In this document: in pieces, positions 16,890 through 26,083 of the stretch
Numbering within the stretch: position 1 is the stretch's first letter
Layout of the letters: each line of letters starts with the position of its first letter
Assembly (NCBI GenBank): GCA_964428055.1
Contig: CAYRWM010000004.1
Location: 17,041-81,040 of the forward strand
Reading direction: 5' to 3'
DNA: 64,000 nt
Origin: CAYRWM01 sp964428055
Lineage (GTDB): Bacteria; Bacillota; Clostridia; Christensenellales; Christensenellaceae
The notes under the pieces: generated by a model
Database searches by the model: none
Seen by the model: the letters and a program-made list of their open reading frames with translations, nothing else
What the model was told of the DNA's origin: nothing
Made by a program: the position numbers and the translations under genes

Positions 16890-19514
16890 TTATTTTGCCT
16901 TGACAGCTGCCTGTGCTGCAGCAAGTCTAGCAATCGGAACACGGAAAGGTGAGCATGATACGTAGTTGAGGCCAATGTTATGGCAGAACTCAACGGATGA
17001 CGGATCGCCACCGTGCTCGCCGCAGATACCGAGTTTGATATCGGGACGAGTAGATTTTCCGAGTTCAGCAGCCAGTTTAATGAGCTTGCCTACGCCGATC
17101 TGATCGAGTTTTGCGAACGGATCAGCTTCATAAATCTTGGCTTCGTAATAAGAATCAAGAAACTTGCCAGCGTCATCACGGGAGAATCCAAATGTCATCT
17201 GTGTGAGGTCGTTTGTACCGAATGAGAAGAACTCGGCTTCCTTAGCGATCTCATCAGCTGTCAGAGCAGCTCTCGGTATCTCGATCATAGTACCGACTTT
17301 ATAATGCATATCGATTCCTGCAGCAGCGATAAGCTCATCAGCTGTCTTTGTAACAAAGCTCTTAACATATGCCAGTTCCTTAACTTCGCCTACGAGCGGG
17401 ATCATGATCTCAGGTGTGATCATCTTGCCTGTCTCTTTGCTTACCTTTATAGCAGCATTGATGACAGCTTTAGTCTGCATAACAGCAATTTCGGGATATG
17501 TGACTGCAAGACGGCAACCTCTGTGACCGAGCATCGGGTTGAACTCATGGAGTCCGTCGATGATATTCTTGAGTTCATCAACATCAAGGTTCATCTCCTT
17601 AGCAAGATCAACTATATCTTCTTCCTTCTGGGGAACGAACTCATGGAGCGGCGGATCGAGGTAACGGACAGTCATAGGTCTTCCGTCGAGGACCCTGTAC
17701 ATCTCTTCAAAGTCACCCTGCTGTAGCGGGAGAATCTTATCAAGAGCTTTTTCTCTCTCTTCGACTGTCTTTGATACTATCATCTCTCTGATAGCCTTAA
17801 TCCTATCGCCTTCAAAGAACATATGCTCAGTACGGCAGAGGCCAATGCCTTCAGCACCGAACTTAACAGCCTGTTCCGTATCTCTGGGGTTATCTGCATT
17901 CGTTCTGACAAGGAGCGTCCTTCTCTCGTCAGCCCATGCCATAAATCTTCCGAAGTTACCGGAAATGCTGGCTTCAGTTGTCTTAACAGCTTCACCGTAG
18001 ATATTACCGGTTGAACCGTCGATTGAGATGTAATCTCCTTCTTTGAATGTCTTTCCGCCAAGCTCAAAGTATTTATCATCCTCATGCATCTTAATGGCTT
18101 CACATCCAGATACACAGCAAGTACCCATGCCTCTGGCAACAACAGCCGCGTGTGATGTCATACCACCGCGAACAGTGAGGATACCTTCAGCAGCGACCAT
18201 ACCTTCAATGTCTTCAGGTGAAGTCTCAAGTCTGACAAGAACGACCTTTTCGCCCTTAGCGACCCATTCCTTTGCATCTTCAGCCGTGAACACGACTTTT
18301 CCGCATGCAGCACCAGGAGAAGCAGCAAGTCCTGAACCGATCGGCTGAGCCTGCTTGAGAGCAGCAGCATCAAACTGAGGATGGAGCAGTGAATCAAGCT
18401 GTTTCGGCTCAACCCTTAAAATTGCCTCATCTTCTGTGATCATGCCTTCGTCAACGAGATCAACTGCTATCTTGAGAGCAGCAGCGGCTGTTCTCTTACC
18501 GTTCCTGGTCTGAAGCATGTACAGTGTCTTATCCTGGATAGTGAATTCCATATCCTGCATATCACGGTAATGGTCTTCAAGAATCTTGCAGATCTCAACG
18601 AACTGGTTATAGCATTCAGGCATAACTTCTGCGAGCTGTGCGATAGGCTGAGGTGTCCTTACACCTGCAACAACGTCTTCGCCCTGAGCGTTCATGAGGA
18701 ACTCACCCATGAGTTTTTTCTCGCCTGTTGCGGGATCTCTTGTGAACGCAACACCTGTACCGGATGTATCACCCATGTTACCGAATGCCATCATCTGGAC
18801 ATTGACTGCTGTACCCCATGAATAAGGAATATCATTCATTCTGCGGTAAACATTTGCTCTCGGGTTATCCCATGAACGGAAAACTGCTTTTACAGCGCCC
18901 ATGAGCTGTTCTTTAGGATCTGTCGGGAAATCAACGCCAATCTTGTCCTTGTACTCAGCTTTGAACTGATCAGCCAGAACTTTAAGGTCTTCAGCTGTAA
19001 GCTCAGTATCAAGTTTAACACCCTTCGACTCCTTCATCTTGTCGATGAGTTCTTCAAAATACTTCTTGCCAACTTCCATAACAACGTCGGAATACATCTG
19101 GATGAACCTTCTGTAGCAGTCCCAGGCCCATCTGGGATTCTGTGATTTCTCAGCCAGAACTTCAACAACGTCTTCATTAAGACCAAGGTTTAGGATCGTA
19201 TCCATCATACCGGGCATTGATGCTCTTGCACCTGAACGAACAGAAACCAGAAGAGGATTCTCCTTGTCGCCGAACTTCATGCCGGTGATATCTTCCATCT
19301 TTTCGATGTACTCCATGATCTCAGCCTGGATCTCATCATTGATTTTGCGTCCGTCTTCATAATACTGTGTGCAGGCTTCAGTCGTTATTGTGAATCCCTG
19401 CGGCACAGGCAGTCCCAGTGCAGTCATCTCTGCGAGATTTGCACCTTTACCGCCAAGAAGATTACGCATGTCTGCATTACCCTCGCTGAACAAGTAAACG
19501 TATTTTTTTGGCAT
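16890..19514 (-). CDS. ppdK: pyruvate, phosphate dikinase
   Basis: An 874-residue enzyme that interconverts pyruvate, ATP and phosphate with PEP, AMP and PPi; in anaerobes it works in PPi-linked glycolysis or in gluconeogenesis. The N-terminal ATP-grasp domain begins GGKGANLAEMTALGLPVPQGF. The central phosphohistidine domain carries GGMTSHAAVVARGMG with the swivelling His, and the C-terminal PEP/pyruvate barrel includes GTNDLTQMTFGFSRDDAG and GICGEHGGDP. Length is typical. It is a single-gene unit: own promoter with a palindrome, GGGGGAAG ribosome site and terminator. Confidence 0.97.
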   Translation of the reverse strand: MPKKYVYLFSEGNADMRNLLGGKGANLAEMTALGLPVPQGFTITTEACTQYYEDGRKINDEIQAEIMEYIEKMEDITGMKFGDKENPLLVSVRSGARASMPGMMDTILNLGLNEDVVEVLAEKSQNPRWAWDCYRRFIQMYSDVVMEVGKKYFEELIDKMKESKGVKLDTELTAEDLKVLADQFKAEYKDKIGVDFPTDPKEQLMGAVKAVFRSWDNPRANVYRRMNDIPYSWGTAVNVQMMAFGNMGDTSGTGVAFTRDPATGEKKLMGEFLMNAQGEDVVAGVRTPQPIAQLAEVMPECYNQFVEICKILEDHYRDMQDMEFTIQDKTLYMLQTRNGKRTAAAALKIAVDLVDEGMITEDEAILRVEPKQLDSLLHPQFDAAALKQAQPIGSGLAASPGAACGKVVFTAEDAKEWVAKGEKVVLVRLETSPEDIEGMVAAEGILTVRGGMTSHAAVVARGMGTCCVSGCEAIKMHEDDKYFELGGKTFKEGDYISIDGSTGNIYGEAVKTTEASISGNFGRFMAWADERRTLLVRTNADNPRDTEQAVKFGAEGIGLCRTEHMFFEGDRIKAIREMIVSKTVEEREKALDKILPLQQGDFEEMYRVLDGRPMTVRYLDPPLHEFVPQKEEDIVDLAKEMNLDVDELKNIIDGLHEFNPMLGHRGCRLAVTYPEIAVMQTKAVINAAIKVSKETGKMITPEIMIPLVGEVKELAYVKSFVTKTADELIAAAGIDMHYKVGTMIEIPRAALTADEIAKEAEFFSFGTNDLTQMTFGFSRDDAGKFLDSYYEAKIYEADPFAKLDQIGVGKLIKLAAELGKSTRPDIKLGICGEHGGDPSSVEFCHNIGLNYVSCSPFRVPIARLAAAQAAVKAK

Positions 19515-19588
19515 GTTTGCTTCCCCCTAAGAAATAGTTTTTTTATAAATTGATTTATATTATTTGGATTAAGCAATAAACCTTAAAT

Positions 19589-19617
19589 ATTATCCCTTAT
19601 AGTGCATTTTAATGCAA
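19589..19617 (-). promoter_or_regulatory. candidate ppdK promoter overlapping a palindrome
   Basis: TTGCAT (19612-19617) and GATAAT (19589-19594) are 17 bases apart. The inverted repeat TGCATT-TT-AATGCA (19603-19616) covers the -35 box and part of the spacer and could be a repressor or activator site. Confidence 0.5.
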
Positions 19618-19641
19618 TAAACCGCACAATAATTAATTTTT

Positions 19642-20349
19642 TCACAATGACGCTCCGAATCTCACTCCGATACCCGTCATAACCTTAAGGTAATCATTGA
19701 GCAGTACTAGCAACTCACCGTGAAAAGAATCATTACCCGAAAACTCGATAGGCCTTGTCATAACAGCCTCATTCAGTTCTCTGGCGGCCTTTCCGGAAAA
19801 GGGCACCGTCCTTACAGACGGAGCGCAATCATCACAGACACACCCGCCGTCTTCCAGAGAAAAGTGACTCGGCTCCTCTATCTCATTTCCGCATATGCAG
19901 CATGCATACAATAGCGGCCCGATACCGAGTATACTGAGAAGTTTAATGATAAAATAGCACATTACCTCCTCGGCATTAACTCTGAGCAGAGCATTAAGAC
20001 AATTAACTACAAGCACAAACAGATCATTATAGTCATCTGAATCCTCAAGTATCCTTGAGGTCACATCCACAATGGAACAAGCTGCAAGATAAGCATCATA
20101 ATCCTCTGCGACATCAGTATAAGACTTCTTTATCTCGCAGTTTTTAATATATAGTTTGCTGTTTCTTTCATAAAAATTGTAAACACCGCAGCAGAACTGC
20201 TGGGTAGACGGAGAGATCTCACTCTTGAGGCTTTTAGCTCCTCTCGCCATTGCAGTGAGTTTCCCGTCCTGCCTTGAGAAAAGTGTAACGATCTTATCGT
20301 TATCCCTGTAATCCACAGATTTGAGCACAATGCACAAAGAACTGTCCAT
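19642..20349 (-). CDS. recO: DNA repair protein RecO
   Basis: A 235-residue recombination mediator that helps load RecA on SSB-coated DNA (RecFOR pathway). The N-terminal OB fold begins VLKSVDYRDNDKIVTLFSR, then ARGAKSLKS. The C-terminal part carries a four-Cys zinc site (CCICG and CDDC). It lies 16 bases after era; era-recO is a conserved pair in Firmicutes, and this is the last gene of the phoH operon. Confidence 0.93.
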   Translation of the reverse strand: MDSSLCIVLKSVDYRDNDKIVTLFSRQDGKLTAMARGAKSLKSEISPSTQQFCCGVYNFYERNSKLYIKNCEIKKSYTDVAEDYDAYLAACSIVDVTSRILEDSDDYNDLFVLVVNCLNALLRVNAEEVMCYFIIKLLSILGIGPLLYACCICGNEIEEPSHFSLEDGGCVCDDCAPSVRTVPFSGKAARELNEAVMTRPIEFSGNDSFHGELLVLLNDYLKVMTGIGVRFGASL

Positions 20350-20365
20350 TTTTCACCTTCTGTTA

Positions 20366-21259
20366 TCAGTCATCACTGTAGCCGAGTGACTTGATGAACG
20401 AACCGTCGTTCCTCCAGTCCTCCTTAACCTTGACCCACAGGTTCATAAAGACTTTTCCGCGGTGAACAGACTCAATATCCTCACGTGCTTCTGTACCGAT
20501 CTTCTTAAGTCTGGAACCCTGCCTGCCGATTATTATGCCCTTATGCGACTGCTTCTCACAGTATATAACAGCATCTATATGCAGAACACCTGTTTCCCTG
20601 TCGGCCTGCAGTTTTTCTATACTGACTCCTATGCCGTGCGGTATCTCTTTGCCCAGATGTTTTAACGCCTTCTCCCTTATTATCTCAGAATAGAGCATAC
20701 GCACAGACTGGTCTGTAAGCTCATCATCAAGGAAGTACTTGGGCCCTTCAGGCATGTATCCTTTTACAAGATCGATAAATCCGGGGACACCATCTCCGGT
20801 TAAAGCACTGATATACACAACTCTGCCATAATGATCAAGAACCGCTCTGAGTCCGTCAAGCTCGTCAGAATCCGCCGCATCTGTTTTATTAACTGCGATT
20901 ATAACAGGTATGTCGCCTTCCCTGCCCTTTATCCTTTCAATCACTTCCCGCTCGTCGTCTCTTAACCCTTTACGTGCATCAATCAAAAATACAACAAGAT
21001 CCACGTCTGCAGCCGATGAATCCGTGACTGAAGACATGAATCTGTCAAGTTTGTTCTTTGCTTTATGTATTCCCGGAGTATCAAGAAATACTATCTGGCA
21101 TTCATCATCATTATATATTCCGGCGATCCTGTTCCTGGTTGTCTGCGGTTTCTTTGATACAATAGCAATCTTTGAACCTACTATCCGATTTATAAGCGTG
21201 GATTTGCCAACATTTGGAAGTCCTATCAGAGCAACAAATCCGGATCTGAATTCATTCAT
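20366..21259 (-). CDS. era: GTPase Era
   Basis: A 297-residue GTPase that binds the 3' end of 16S rRNA during 30S assembly. The N-terminal GTPase has GLPNVGKSTLINRI (G1), DTPGIHKAKNKLD (G3) and NKTD (G4). The C-terminal KH domain is visible around IIIGRQGSRLKKIGTEAR. It sits between the dgkA/PAP2 fusion and recO, as in many Clostridia. Confidence 0.96.
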   Translation of the reverse strand: MNEFRSGFVALIGLPNVGKSTLINRIVGSKIAIVSKKPQTTRNRIAGIYNDDECQIVFLDTPGIHKAKNKLDRFMSSVTDSSAADVDLVVFLIDARKGLRDDEREVIERIKGREGDIPVIIAVNKTDAADSDELDGLRAVLDHYGRVVYISALTGDGVPGFIDLVKGYMPEGPKYFLDDELTDQSVRMLYSEIIREKALKHLGKEIPHGIGVSIEKLQADRETGVLHIDAVIYCEKQSHKGIIIGRQGSRLKKIGTEAREDIESVHRGKVFMNLWVKVKEDWRNDGSFIKSLGYSDD

Positions 21260-21267
21260 AACAACAC

Positions 21268-21975
21268 CTAGAATACCAATAATTCCATCACCTTAAAAAC
21301 TATAACGGTGATTACAACACCCAAAAGAGCTCCTATGAGCACTTCTGCAATCGTGTGAACCCTTGTCTCCATCCTGCTCTCTGCAACGATTATTGCGATA
21401 ATAGCAGCAAATACTGCAGGCACGATCTCGGAAGAAAGAAGTGCGATAGAAGTGACAAGCGCAAATGCAAATGCAGTATGACCGCTCGGCATCCCGCCCT
21501 GTACATAAGAACCGCGCTTTTTCGTTGTTATAGATTTTATAAGAACGACCACAAAAAGCAGTACACCCAGTGCTGCAAATGTCAGATGAACTGGTAGATT
21601 TGAAATATAATCTATTGAAACGACACTCAGGCTGTAGATCTTCCTGTAGAAAACAAGATATCCGACTATGACTGAAGCAGCAGCAGCTACAAGAACAGCG
21701 CCTGCAGAGACATTCTTGGCAATACGAACGAATTCATTATACTCGGAAGACAGCATGTCACATACTGCTTCTACTGCAGTATTGATCATCTCCGCAAATA
21801 TAACAAATGCAATACACAGTACTAGTTCAATGAGCTCGACTCTGGAGACATGCGTAAGAACAGCCGCTACTATGACTATAACAGCGACAGTAAAATGTAT
21901 ACGCATATTCTTTTCAAGTTTGAAGGATTCAACAATACCGCTTATGGCATGATTGAAACTGTTAACCGATCTCAT
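21268..21975 (-). CDS. fused diacylglycerol/undecaprenol kinase and PAP2 phosphatase
   Basis: A 235-residue membrane protein made of two enzymes. Residues 1-115 are a DgkA-type kinase with the signature AEMINTAVEAVCDM and AKNVSAGAVLVAA, with helices around them. After a linker, residues 125-235 are a PAP2-type phosphatase: KKRGSYVQGGMPSGHTAF, then SRMETRVHTIAEVLIGA. In the last motif the usual SRxxxxxHxxxD has Glu in place of Asp. In Gram-positives DgkA usually phosphorylates undecaprenol and PAP2 proteins dephosphorylate undecaprenyl pyrophosphate, so the fusion probably serves recycling of the cell-wall lipid carrier (inference). It overlaps ybeY by four bases (ATGA). Confidence 0.88.
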   Translation of the reverse strand: MRSVNSFNHAISGIVESFKLEKNMRIHFTVAVIVIVAAVLTHVSRVELIELVLCIAFVIFAEMINTAVEAVCDMLSSEYNEFVRIAKNVSAGAVLVAAAASVIVGYLVFYRKIYSLSVVSIDYISNLPVHLTFAALGVLLFVVVLIKSITTKKRGSYVQGGMPSGHTAFAFALVTSIALLSSEIVPAVFAAIIAIIVAESRMETRVHTIAEVLIGALLGVVITVIVFKVMELLVF

Positions 21976-22460
21976 CTTTCAATCCCAAATCTGCTTAAAA
22001 CTTCTTCCTGTCTTGCAGTCATTACTGTTTCATCTTCTGGTTTAATATGATCATAACCGAGAAGATGGAGCGTTCCGTGCAGAGCCAGAAAGCACAGTTC
22101 TCGCTTTAGTGAGTGACCGTAATCTTCCGCCTGCTCACATGCCCTTTCATAACAGATTATGATGTCGCCCAGAAAGACCATTCCGTCATCAACTTCCATA
22201 TCGCAAGTGATCCCGGTCTTTGATATCGGACAGGTAAGATCATTTGCGGGAAAAGAAAGAACATCCGTAACGCTGTCAACATTCCGGAAGTCCCTGTTCA
22301 GTCTTTTGATCTCATCCTCGGAAGAAAACGAGATATTCAGACAGCCGTCTATACCCTCGTCATTTATGGCTGAGGCACACGCATCAGAAATAAAGCCAAA
22401 GTATTCTTTGACCTTATCACTGTATTCACTCTCACAGATATAAATATCGGTCTTGCTCAT
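21972..22460 (-). CDS. ybeY: endoribonuclease YbeY (16S rRNA maturation)
   Basis: A 162-residue zinc-dependent RNase involved in 16S rRNA 3' maturation and ribosome quality control. The metal motif HGTLHLLGYDH near residue 130 is complete. It overlaps pgpH upstream and dgkA/PAP2 downstream by four bases each, so the three are translationally coupled. The phoH-pgpH-ybeY-dgkA-era order is standard in Firmicutes. Confidence 0.95.
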   Translation of the reverse strand: MSKTDIYICESEYSDKVKEYFGFISDACASAINDEGIDGCLNISFSSEDEIKRLNRDFRNVDSVTDVLSFPANDLTCPISKTGITCDMEVDDGMVFLGDIIICYERACEQAEDYGHSLKRELCFLALHGTLHLLGYDHIKPEDETVMTARQEEVLSRFGIER

Positions 22461-24769
22461 TTTTTCTCTTCGGGATACTCGATCCTGCTGTGCACCTTTC
22501 CTTTATATGCTTCGGCAAATGCCTGAGCTACAAGATCCAGATCTTTCAGTGTTACCGGTGTGAAATCCAGCTGACCGTCGTTATATTTGGCTCTTATTAT
22601 CTTTCTAATTGTCTCTAGTACCTGTTCTTCAGTCGGATCGCTGACTGTGTGCATCGCAGCTTCAACGCTGTCAGCGAGCATTATTATAGCGCTCTCCTTT
22701 GTAGTAGGTCTCGGAGCATGATATCTGAATATATCCTCATCAAACTCCTGGCCTTCAGTCTTTGCCTTATGCAGGAAGAAAGCGACCTTTGTATTACCGT
22801 GGTGCTCATAGATAATATTTATGAGCTCTATCGGCAGATTCTCTTTCTCAGCCAATTCACGACCATAATAGACATGTGAAGTGATTATTTCAGCACTTTC
22901 CTCCGGTGTGATATCATCATGCGGGTTAATGCCGTTTCTCTGATTCTCAACAAAATACTCGGGGTTTTTAAGCTTCCCGATATCATGATAATAAGCACCG
23001 ACTCTTGCCAGCAAAGCATCAGCTCCTATAGCATCACAGGCATTCTCTGCCAGATTGCCCACATAGAGGCTGTGATGATATGTGCCCGGCGCCTCAATCA
23101 TAAGCCTCTTCAAGAGCTTACGCCTGGGATCTGCAAGCTCAACGAGTTTGGCCGGCGTAAGAATCTTAAATATAATCTCAAACAGCGGCAGCAGACCAAT
23201 GCTCACTATGCCGCAGAATACACCGCCGAATAAACTCCACAGGAACATTGAACCGAACTGATTCGATGTTATTGTTCCCATGAGCACCATCATAATATAA
23301 ATAATAAAACAAGGCACAGCGGAAATCAGACCGGCAAGCAGCGGTGAAGCTCTGAACGAGAATTTACTGATCATAAGCACTGAGAGAATACACCCTGTAA
23401 CGGATATAACTATAGTCCTGAGAGCACTTTCAGAGAAGAACATAAAAGTATCAGAAGATACTGTTATGAGGAAGAATGCAAGAAACACCGAGAATGCGAT
23501 CGAATGTCTTACCGACACAATGGAAGCAGCGATAATCGCTATACTGAATACCATGTATATATTTGGAGCGATTCTGTTGGTTATCACACAGAATACTACT
23601 GCAAGCACAAATAGAATAGACAGTATGAGGAGTTTCTTTGTGCTCTCCGCTATCTCCCTGTCAAACATAAACATGTAAATGCAATATATAACAAATATGA
23701 GAAGCAGATATACGACCATAGGAATATATTGCGAAAGGTCCATGGTCTGGTTTATAAGTCCGGTCTTTTCAAGCACACTATACTGAGCCTGAGAAACGAC
23801 CTCGCCTTTTACGATAATATTCTGACCTTGTTTATATTCTACCGGAGCAACCGAAGCAGCAGCTTCATCCTGAGCTGCTTTAGTGGCTGCTTCATCAAAA
23901 ATCATATTACTGCTCAGATTATTAACTGCAGTTTTACTGATGAATGAATAGTCTGCATCAAAGCCAAGAGAATCAGTCTCGTTCTTGATCTCAGCCGAGA
24001 GCAGCTGCTTGGATATCTCAAGATTATCATCTTTGATACCCGAAGCGAGCATCTCGGATGCCTTCGATTTTACGAGTTCAGTGACAGCAGCCAGGACTCC
24101 GTCCTCAGCTGAAACTATCTTAATGAAATCCTCCTCAGAATAATACGATGGAATAAGGCTTTTGATTGAGTTGATCTGTTCCTCACCAAGAGCAGACTTC
24201 CAGTCAATCTCAGCAACGGAGAATTCAACATCATCGGCAGTAATGGTTTTTGGCACAACTTCCTCAACAGTAGCAGGCGTCATTCCCTCAGGAGTTGCGG
24301 CGTTTGCTTCACGCTGTTTTTTATCAGTCTCATCTTTTGCTCTTTTATTCTCTTCGGCCTGAAGTCTCTCTATCTCGCTGGATACATATGTCTGATGAGC
24401 CTGATCAGCACACTGGTGAATCTGCTGCAGTTCGGCATCTATTCCCGTTAATATAGAATCTGTAGCGGTTTTATCTATAGAGTAAATCGGAACAACCTTT
24501 GCTTTTTCTTCTTCTATAAGAGAGTTGGTGGAAACATCGTCTGTGATATCCCACGGTGCAGTTACGGTACTGTTCGCTATCTCTCCGACCGTTACAGTAT
24601 ATGTGGTCTTCGTCGCGCTGAACATGATGATAAGGATACAAAGCACAAAAGCACCGGCAAGACACAGCATGCCGATCTTACTTATCTTGTTCTTGGCAAA
24701 ATCATTCTTTGACTTCATTTCCTTCTGCTTCCTGTTCAGTCTTTGCCTTTGATCTTTCATATCCCTCAA
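22457..24769 (-). CDS. PgpH/YqfF-type 7TM-HD phosphohydrolase (c-di-AMP phosphodiesterase family)
   Basis: A protein of up to 770 residues with one N-terminal membrane helix (about 30-50), a large predicted extracellular domain (about 55-325) rich in Glu and Lys, seven membrane helices (about 340-540) and a cytoplasmic HD domain with HHSLYVGNLAENACD and YYHDIGKLKNP. Listeria PgpH of this layout hydrolyses c-di-AMP; the same role is inferred here. The start is uncertain. A TTG at 24769 gives the longest frame, but ATGs at 24760 and 24718 are possible; 24718 (MKSKNDF) has AGGA about 11 bases upstream and needs less overlap with phoH. Confidence 0.88.
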   Translation of the reverse strand: MRDMKDQRQRLNRKQKEMKSKNDFAKNKISKIGMLCLAGAFVLCILIIMFSATKTTYTVTVGEIANSTVTAPWDITDDVSTNSLIEEEKAKVVPIYSIDKTATDSILTGIDAELQQIHQCADQAHQTYVSSEIERLQAEENKRAKDETDKKQREANAATPEGMTPATVEEVVPKTITADDVEFSVAEIDWKSALGEEQINSIKSLIPSYYSEEDFIKIVSAEDGVLAAVTELVKSKASEMLASGIKDDNLEISKQLLSAEIKNETDSLGFDADYSFISKTAVNNLSSNMIFDEAATKAAQDEAAASVAPVEYKQGQNIIVKGEVVSQAQYSVLEKTGLINQTMDLSQYIPMVVYLLLIFVIYCIYMFMFDREIAESTKKLLILSILFVLAVVFCVITNRIAPNIYMVFSIAIIAASIVSVRHSIAFSVFLAFFLITVSSDTFMFFSESALRTIVISVTGCILSVLMISKFSFRASPLLAGLISAVPCFIIYIMMVLMGTITSNQFGSMFLWSLFGGVFCGIVSIGLLPLFEIIFKILTPAKLVELADPRRKLLKRLMIEAPGTYHHSLYVGNLAENACDAIGADALLARVGAYYHDIGKLKNPEYFVENQRNGINPHDDITPEESAEIITSHVYYGRELAEKENLPIELINIIYEHHGNTKVAFFLHKAKTEGQEFDEDIFRYHAPRPTTKESAIIMLADSVEAAMHTVSDPTEEQVLETIRKIIRAKYNDGQLDFTPVTLKDLDLVAQAFAEAYKGKVHSRIEYPEEKK

Positions 24770-25697
24770 AGGCCTTTATGATTTCTCTAACGAGCGAATG
24801 TCTCACGACATCCTTTCCTGTAAGGTAGATTATACCAACATCATCTATACTTTTCAAAATCCTAACGCTGGCACTCAATCCTGATGACCGTTCTTTCGGA
24901 AGGTCTATCTGTGTGATATCACCCGTTATTACGACTTTTGAATCTTCACCGAAACGGGTAAGGAACATCTTAAGCTGTTCCCTTGTACAGTTCTGAGCTT
25001 CATCAAGGATTATAAATGAATCATTTAATGTGCGTCCTCTCATATATGCCAGCGGTGCAACTTCTATAGCACCGGACTCTGACAGACGCGAATATGCATC
25101 AGCTCCCATAAAATCGTAGAGGGCATCATAAAGTGGCCTGAGATATGGATCAACCTTATTCTGAAGATCACCAGGAAGAAAACCGAGTTTCTCCCCTGCT
25201 TCAACAGCCGGACGCGTAAGTATTATCCTGGAAACCTGTTTATTCTTAAGAGCAACAACAGCCATAGCCATCGCAAGATATGTTTTACCTGTACCAGCAG
25301 GACCTATGCATATTGTTACGGTCTTATTTCTGATTGTATTTATATACTTCTTCTGCCCGTATGTCCTGCATTTGATACGCTTGCCCTTCGAAGTCACTGC
25401 AACGACATCATCAAGCATATCGATAGCCGATTCCAGATCACCGTCAGATCCGATATCAGCTGCGGCATTTACGTCCACGACTGTTATATGATCATTTTTC
25501 TTATACAGCGCCTTGAGATAGTTAAGGGCATCGGATGCTGCTTTTGCATTTTTCCCTTCACCGGAAATAACTGCTCCCGACGCACTCTGCCTTATATCAA
25601 CGCCGAGTCTGTCGCGGAGAATCTGGATATTTTCATCAAAACTGCCAAAGACAGCTCTGATCTCTTCCATGCTGCTGAAATCAACGTTTATGACCAA
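24702..25697 (-). CDS. phoH: PhoH-family ATPase
   Basis: A 331-residue protein of the PhoH/YbeZ family, an ATPase usually found next to ybeY and thought to act in RNA metabolism. An N-terminal nucleic-acid-binding part (about 1-100) precedes the ATPase core with Walker A GPAGTGKTYLA and Walker B FIILDEAQN. The start is TTG at 25697, placed by TTAGGAG eight bases upstream. It is the first gene of the phoH-pgpH-ybeY-dgkA/PAP2-era-recO operon. The last 20 residues are charged. Confidence 0.93.
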   Translation of the reverse strand: MVINVDFSSMEEIRAVFGSFDENIQILRDRLGVDIRQSASGAVISGEGKNAKAASDALNYLKALYKKNDHITVVDVNAAADIGSDGDLESAIDMLDDVVAVTSKGKRIKCRTYGQKKYINTIRNKTVTICIGPAGTGKTYLAMAMAVVALKNKQVSRIILTRPAVEAGEKLGFLPGDLQNKVDPYLRPLYDALYDFMGADAYSRLSESGAIEVAPLAYMRGRTLNDSFIILDEAQNCTREQLKMFLTRFGEDSKVVITGDITQIDLPKERSSGLSASVRILKSIDDVGIIYLTGKDVVRHSLVREIIKAFEGYERSKAKTEQEAEGNEVKE

Positions 25698-25761
25698 TGA
25701 ATATAGCTCCTAAAGATTTTATATTTGAAGTTTAACATTATCCTAAGACAATATCAATTAA

Positions 25762-25794
25762 AAGTAAAAGGCCATCTCCGCAAAGGAGATGACC
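25762..25794 (-). terminator. terminator of rpsU
   Basis: GGCCATCTCC (25770-25779) pairs with GGAGATGACC (25785-25794) with one wobble and a 5-base loop; TTTTACTTTT follows on the minus strand. Confidence 0.88.
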
Positions 25795-25802
25795 GTAAAT
25801 AC

Positions 25803-25976
25803 TTAATGCTTTCTCTTTCTGGCAGCCTCAGCCTTTTTCTTTCTTTTAACGCTGGGCTTTTCGTAATGTTCGCGCTTCCTAATCTCGGCCAGAACGCCAG
25901 CGCGAGCACACTTTCTCTTAAATCTTCTCAGTGCGCTTTCCAGAGATTCATTTTCTCCAACACGAATTTCGGACAT
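25803..25976 (-). CDS. rpsU: 30S ribosomal protein S21
   Basis: A 57-residue, very basic small-subunit protein (SEIRVGENESLESALRRFKR at the start, VKRKKKAEAARKRKH at the end), matching S21 in length and sequence. S21 lies near the 3' end of 16S rRNA and takes part in initiation. The start is the ATG at 25976, eight bases after a run of G containing GGAGGGGGGAG; a longer in-frame reading to 26030 would cross this ribosome site and is not used. It has its own promoter and terminator. Confidence 0.96.
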   Translation of the reverse strand: MSEIRVGENESLESALRRFKRKCARAGVLAEIRKREHYEKPSVKRKKKAEAARKRKH

Positions 25977-26036
25977 CTTTCTCCCCCCCTCCCGTATAAA
26001 ACCATTTTTTGTGGCTCGGGAGCCGTACAAAAATAT

Positions 26037-26065
26037 ATTATATTAATCTTGCTTATTTCTGTCAA
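26037..26065 (-). promoter_or_regulatory. consensus sigma-A promoter of rpsU
   Basis: Perfect TTGACA (26060-26065) and perfect TATAAT (26037-26042) with a 17-base spacer, about 60 bases upstream of the rpsU start. The resulting leader holds a small GC hairpin (GGCT-CCCG-AGCC). Confidence 0.9.
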
Positions 26066-26083
26066 CCGTTAAAAAGGTCTGCT

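Noticed and set aside
25977..26030. Longer N-terminus for ribosomal protein S21
   Set aside because: It would run through the G-rich ribosome site and add 18 residues not found in S21.
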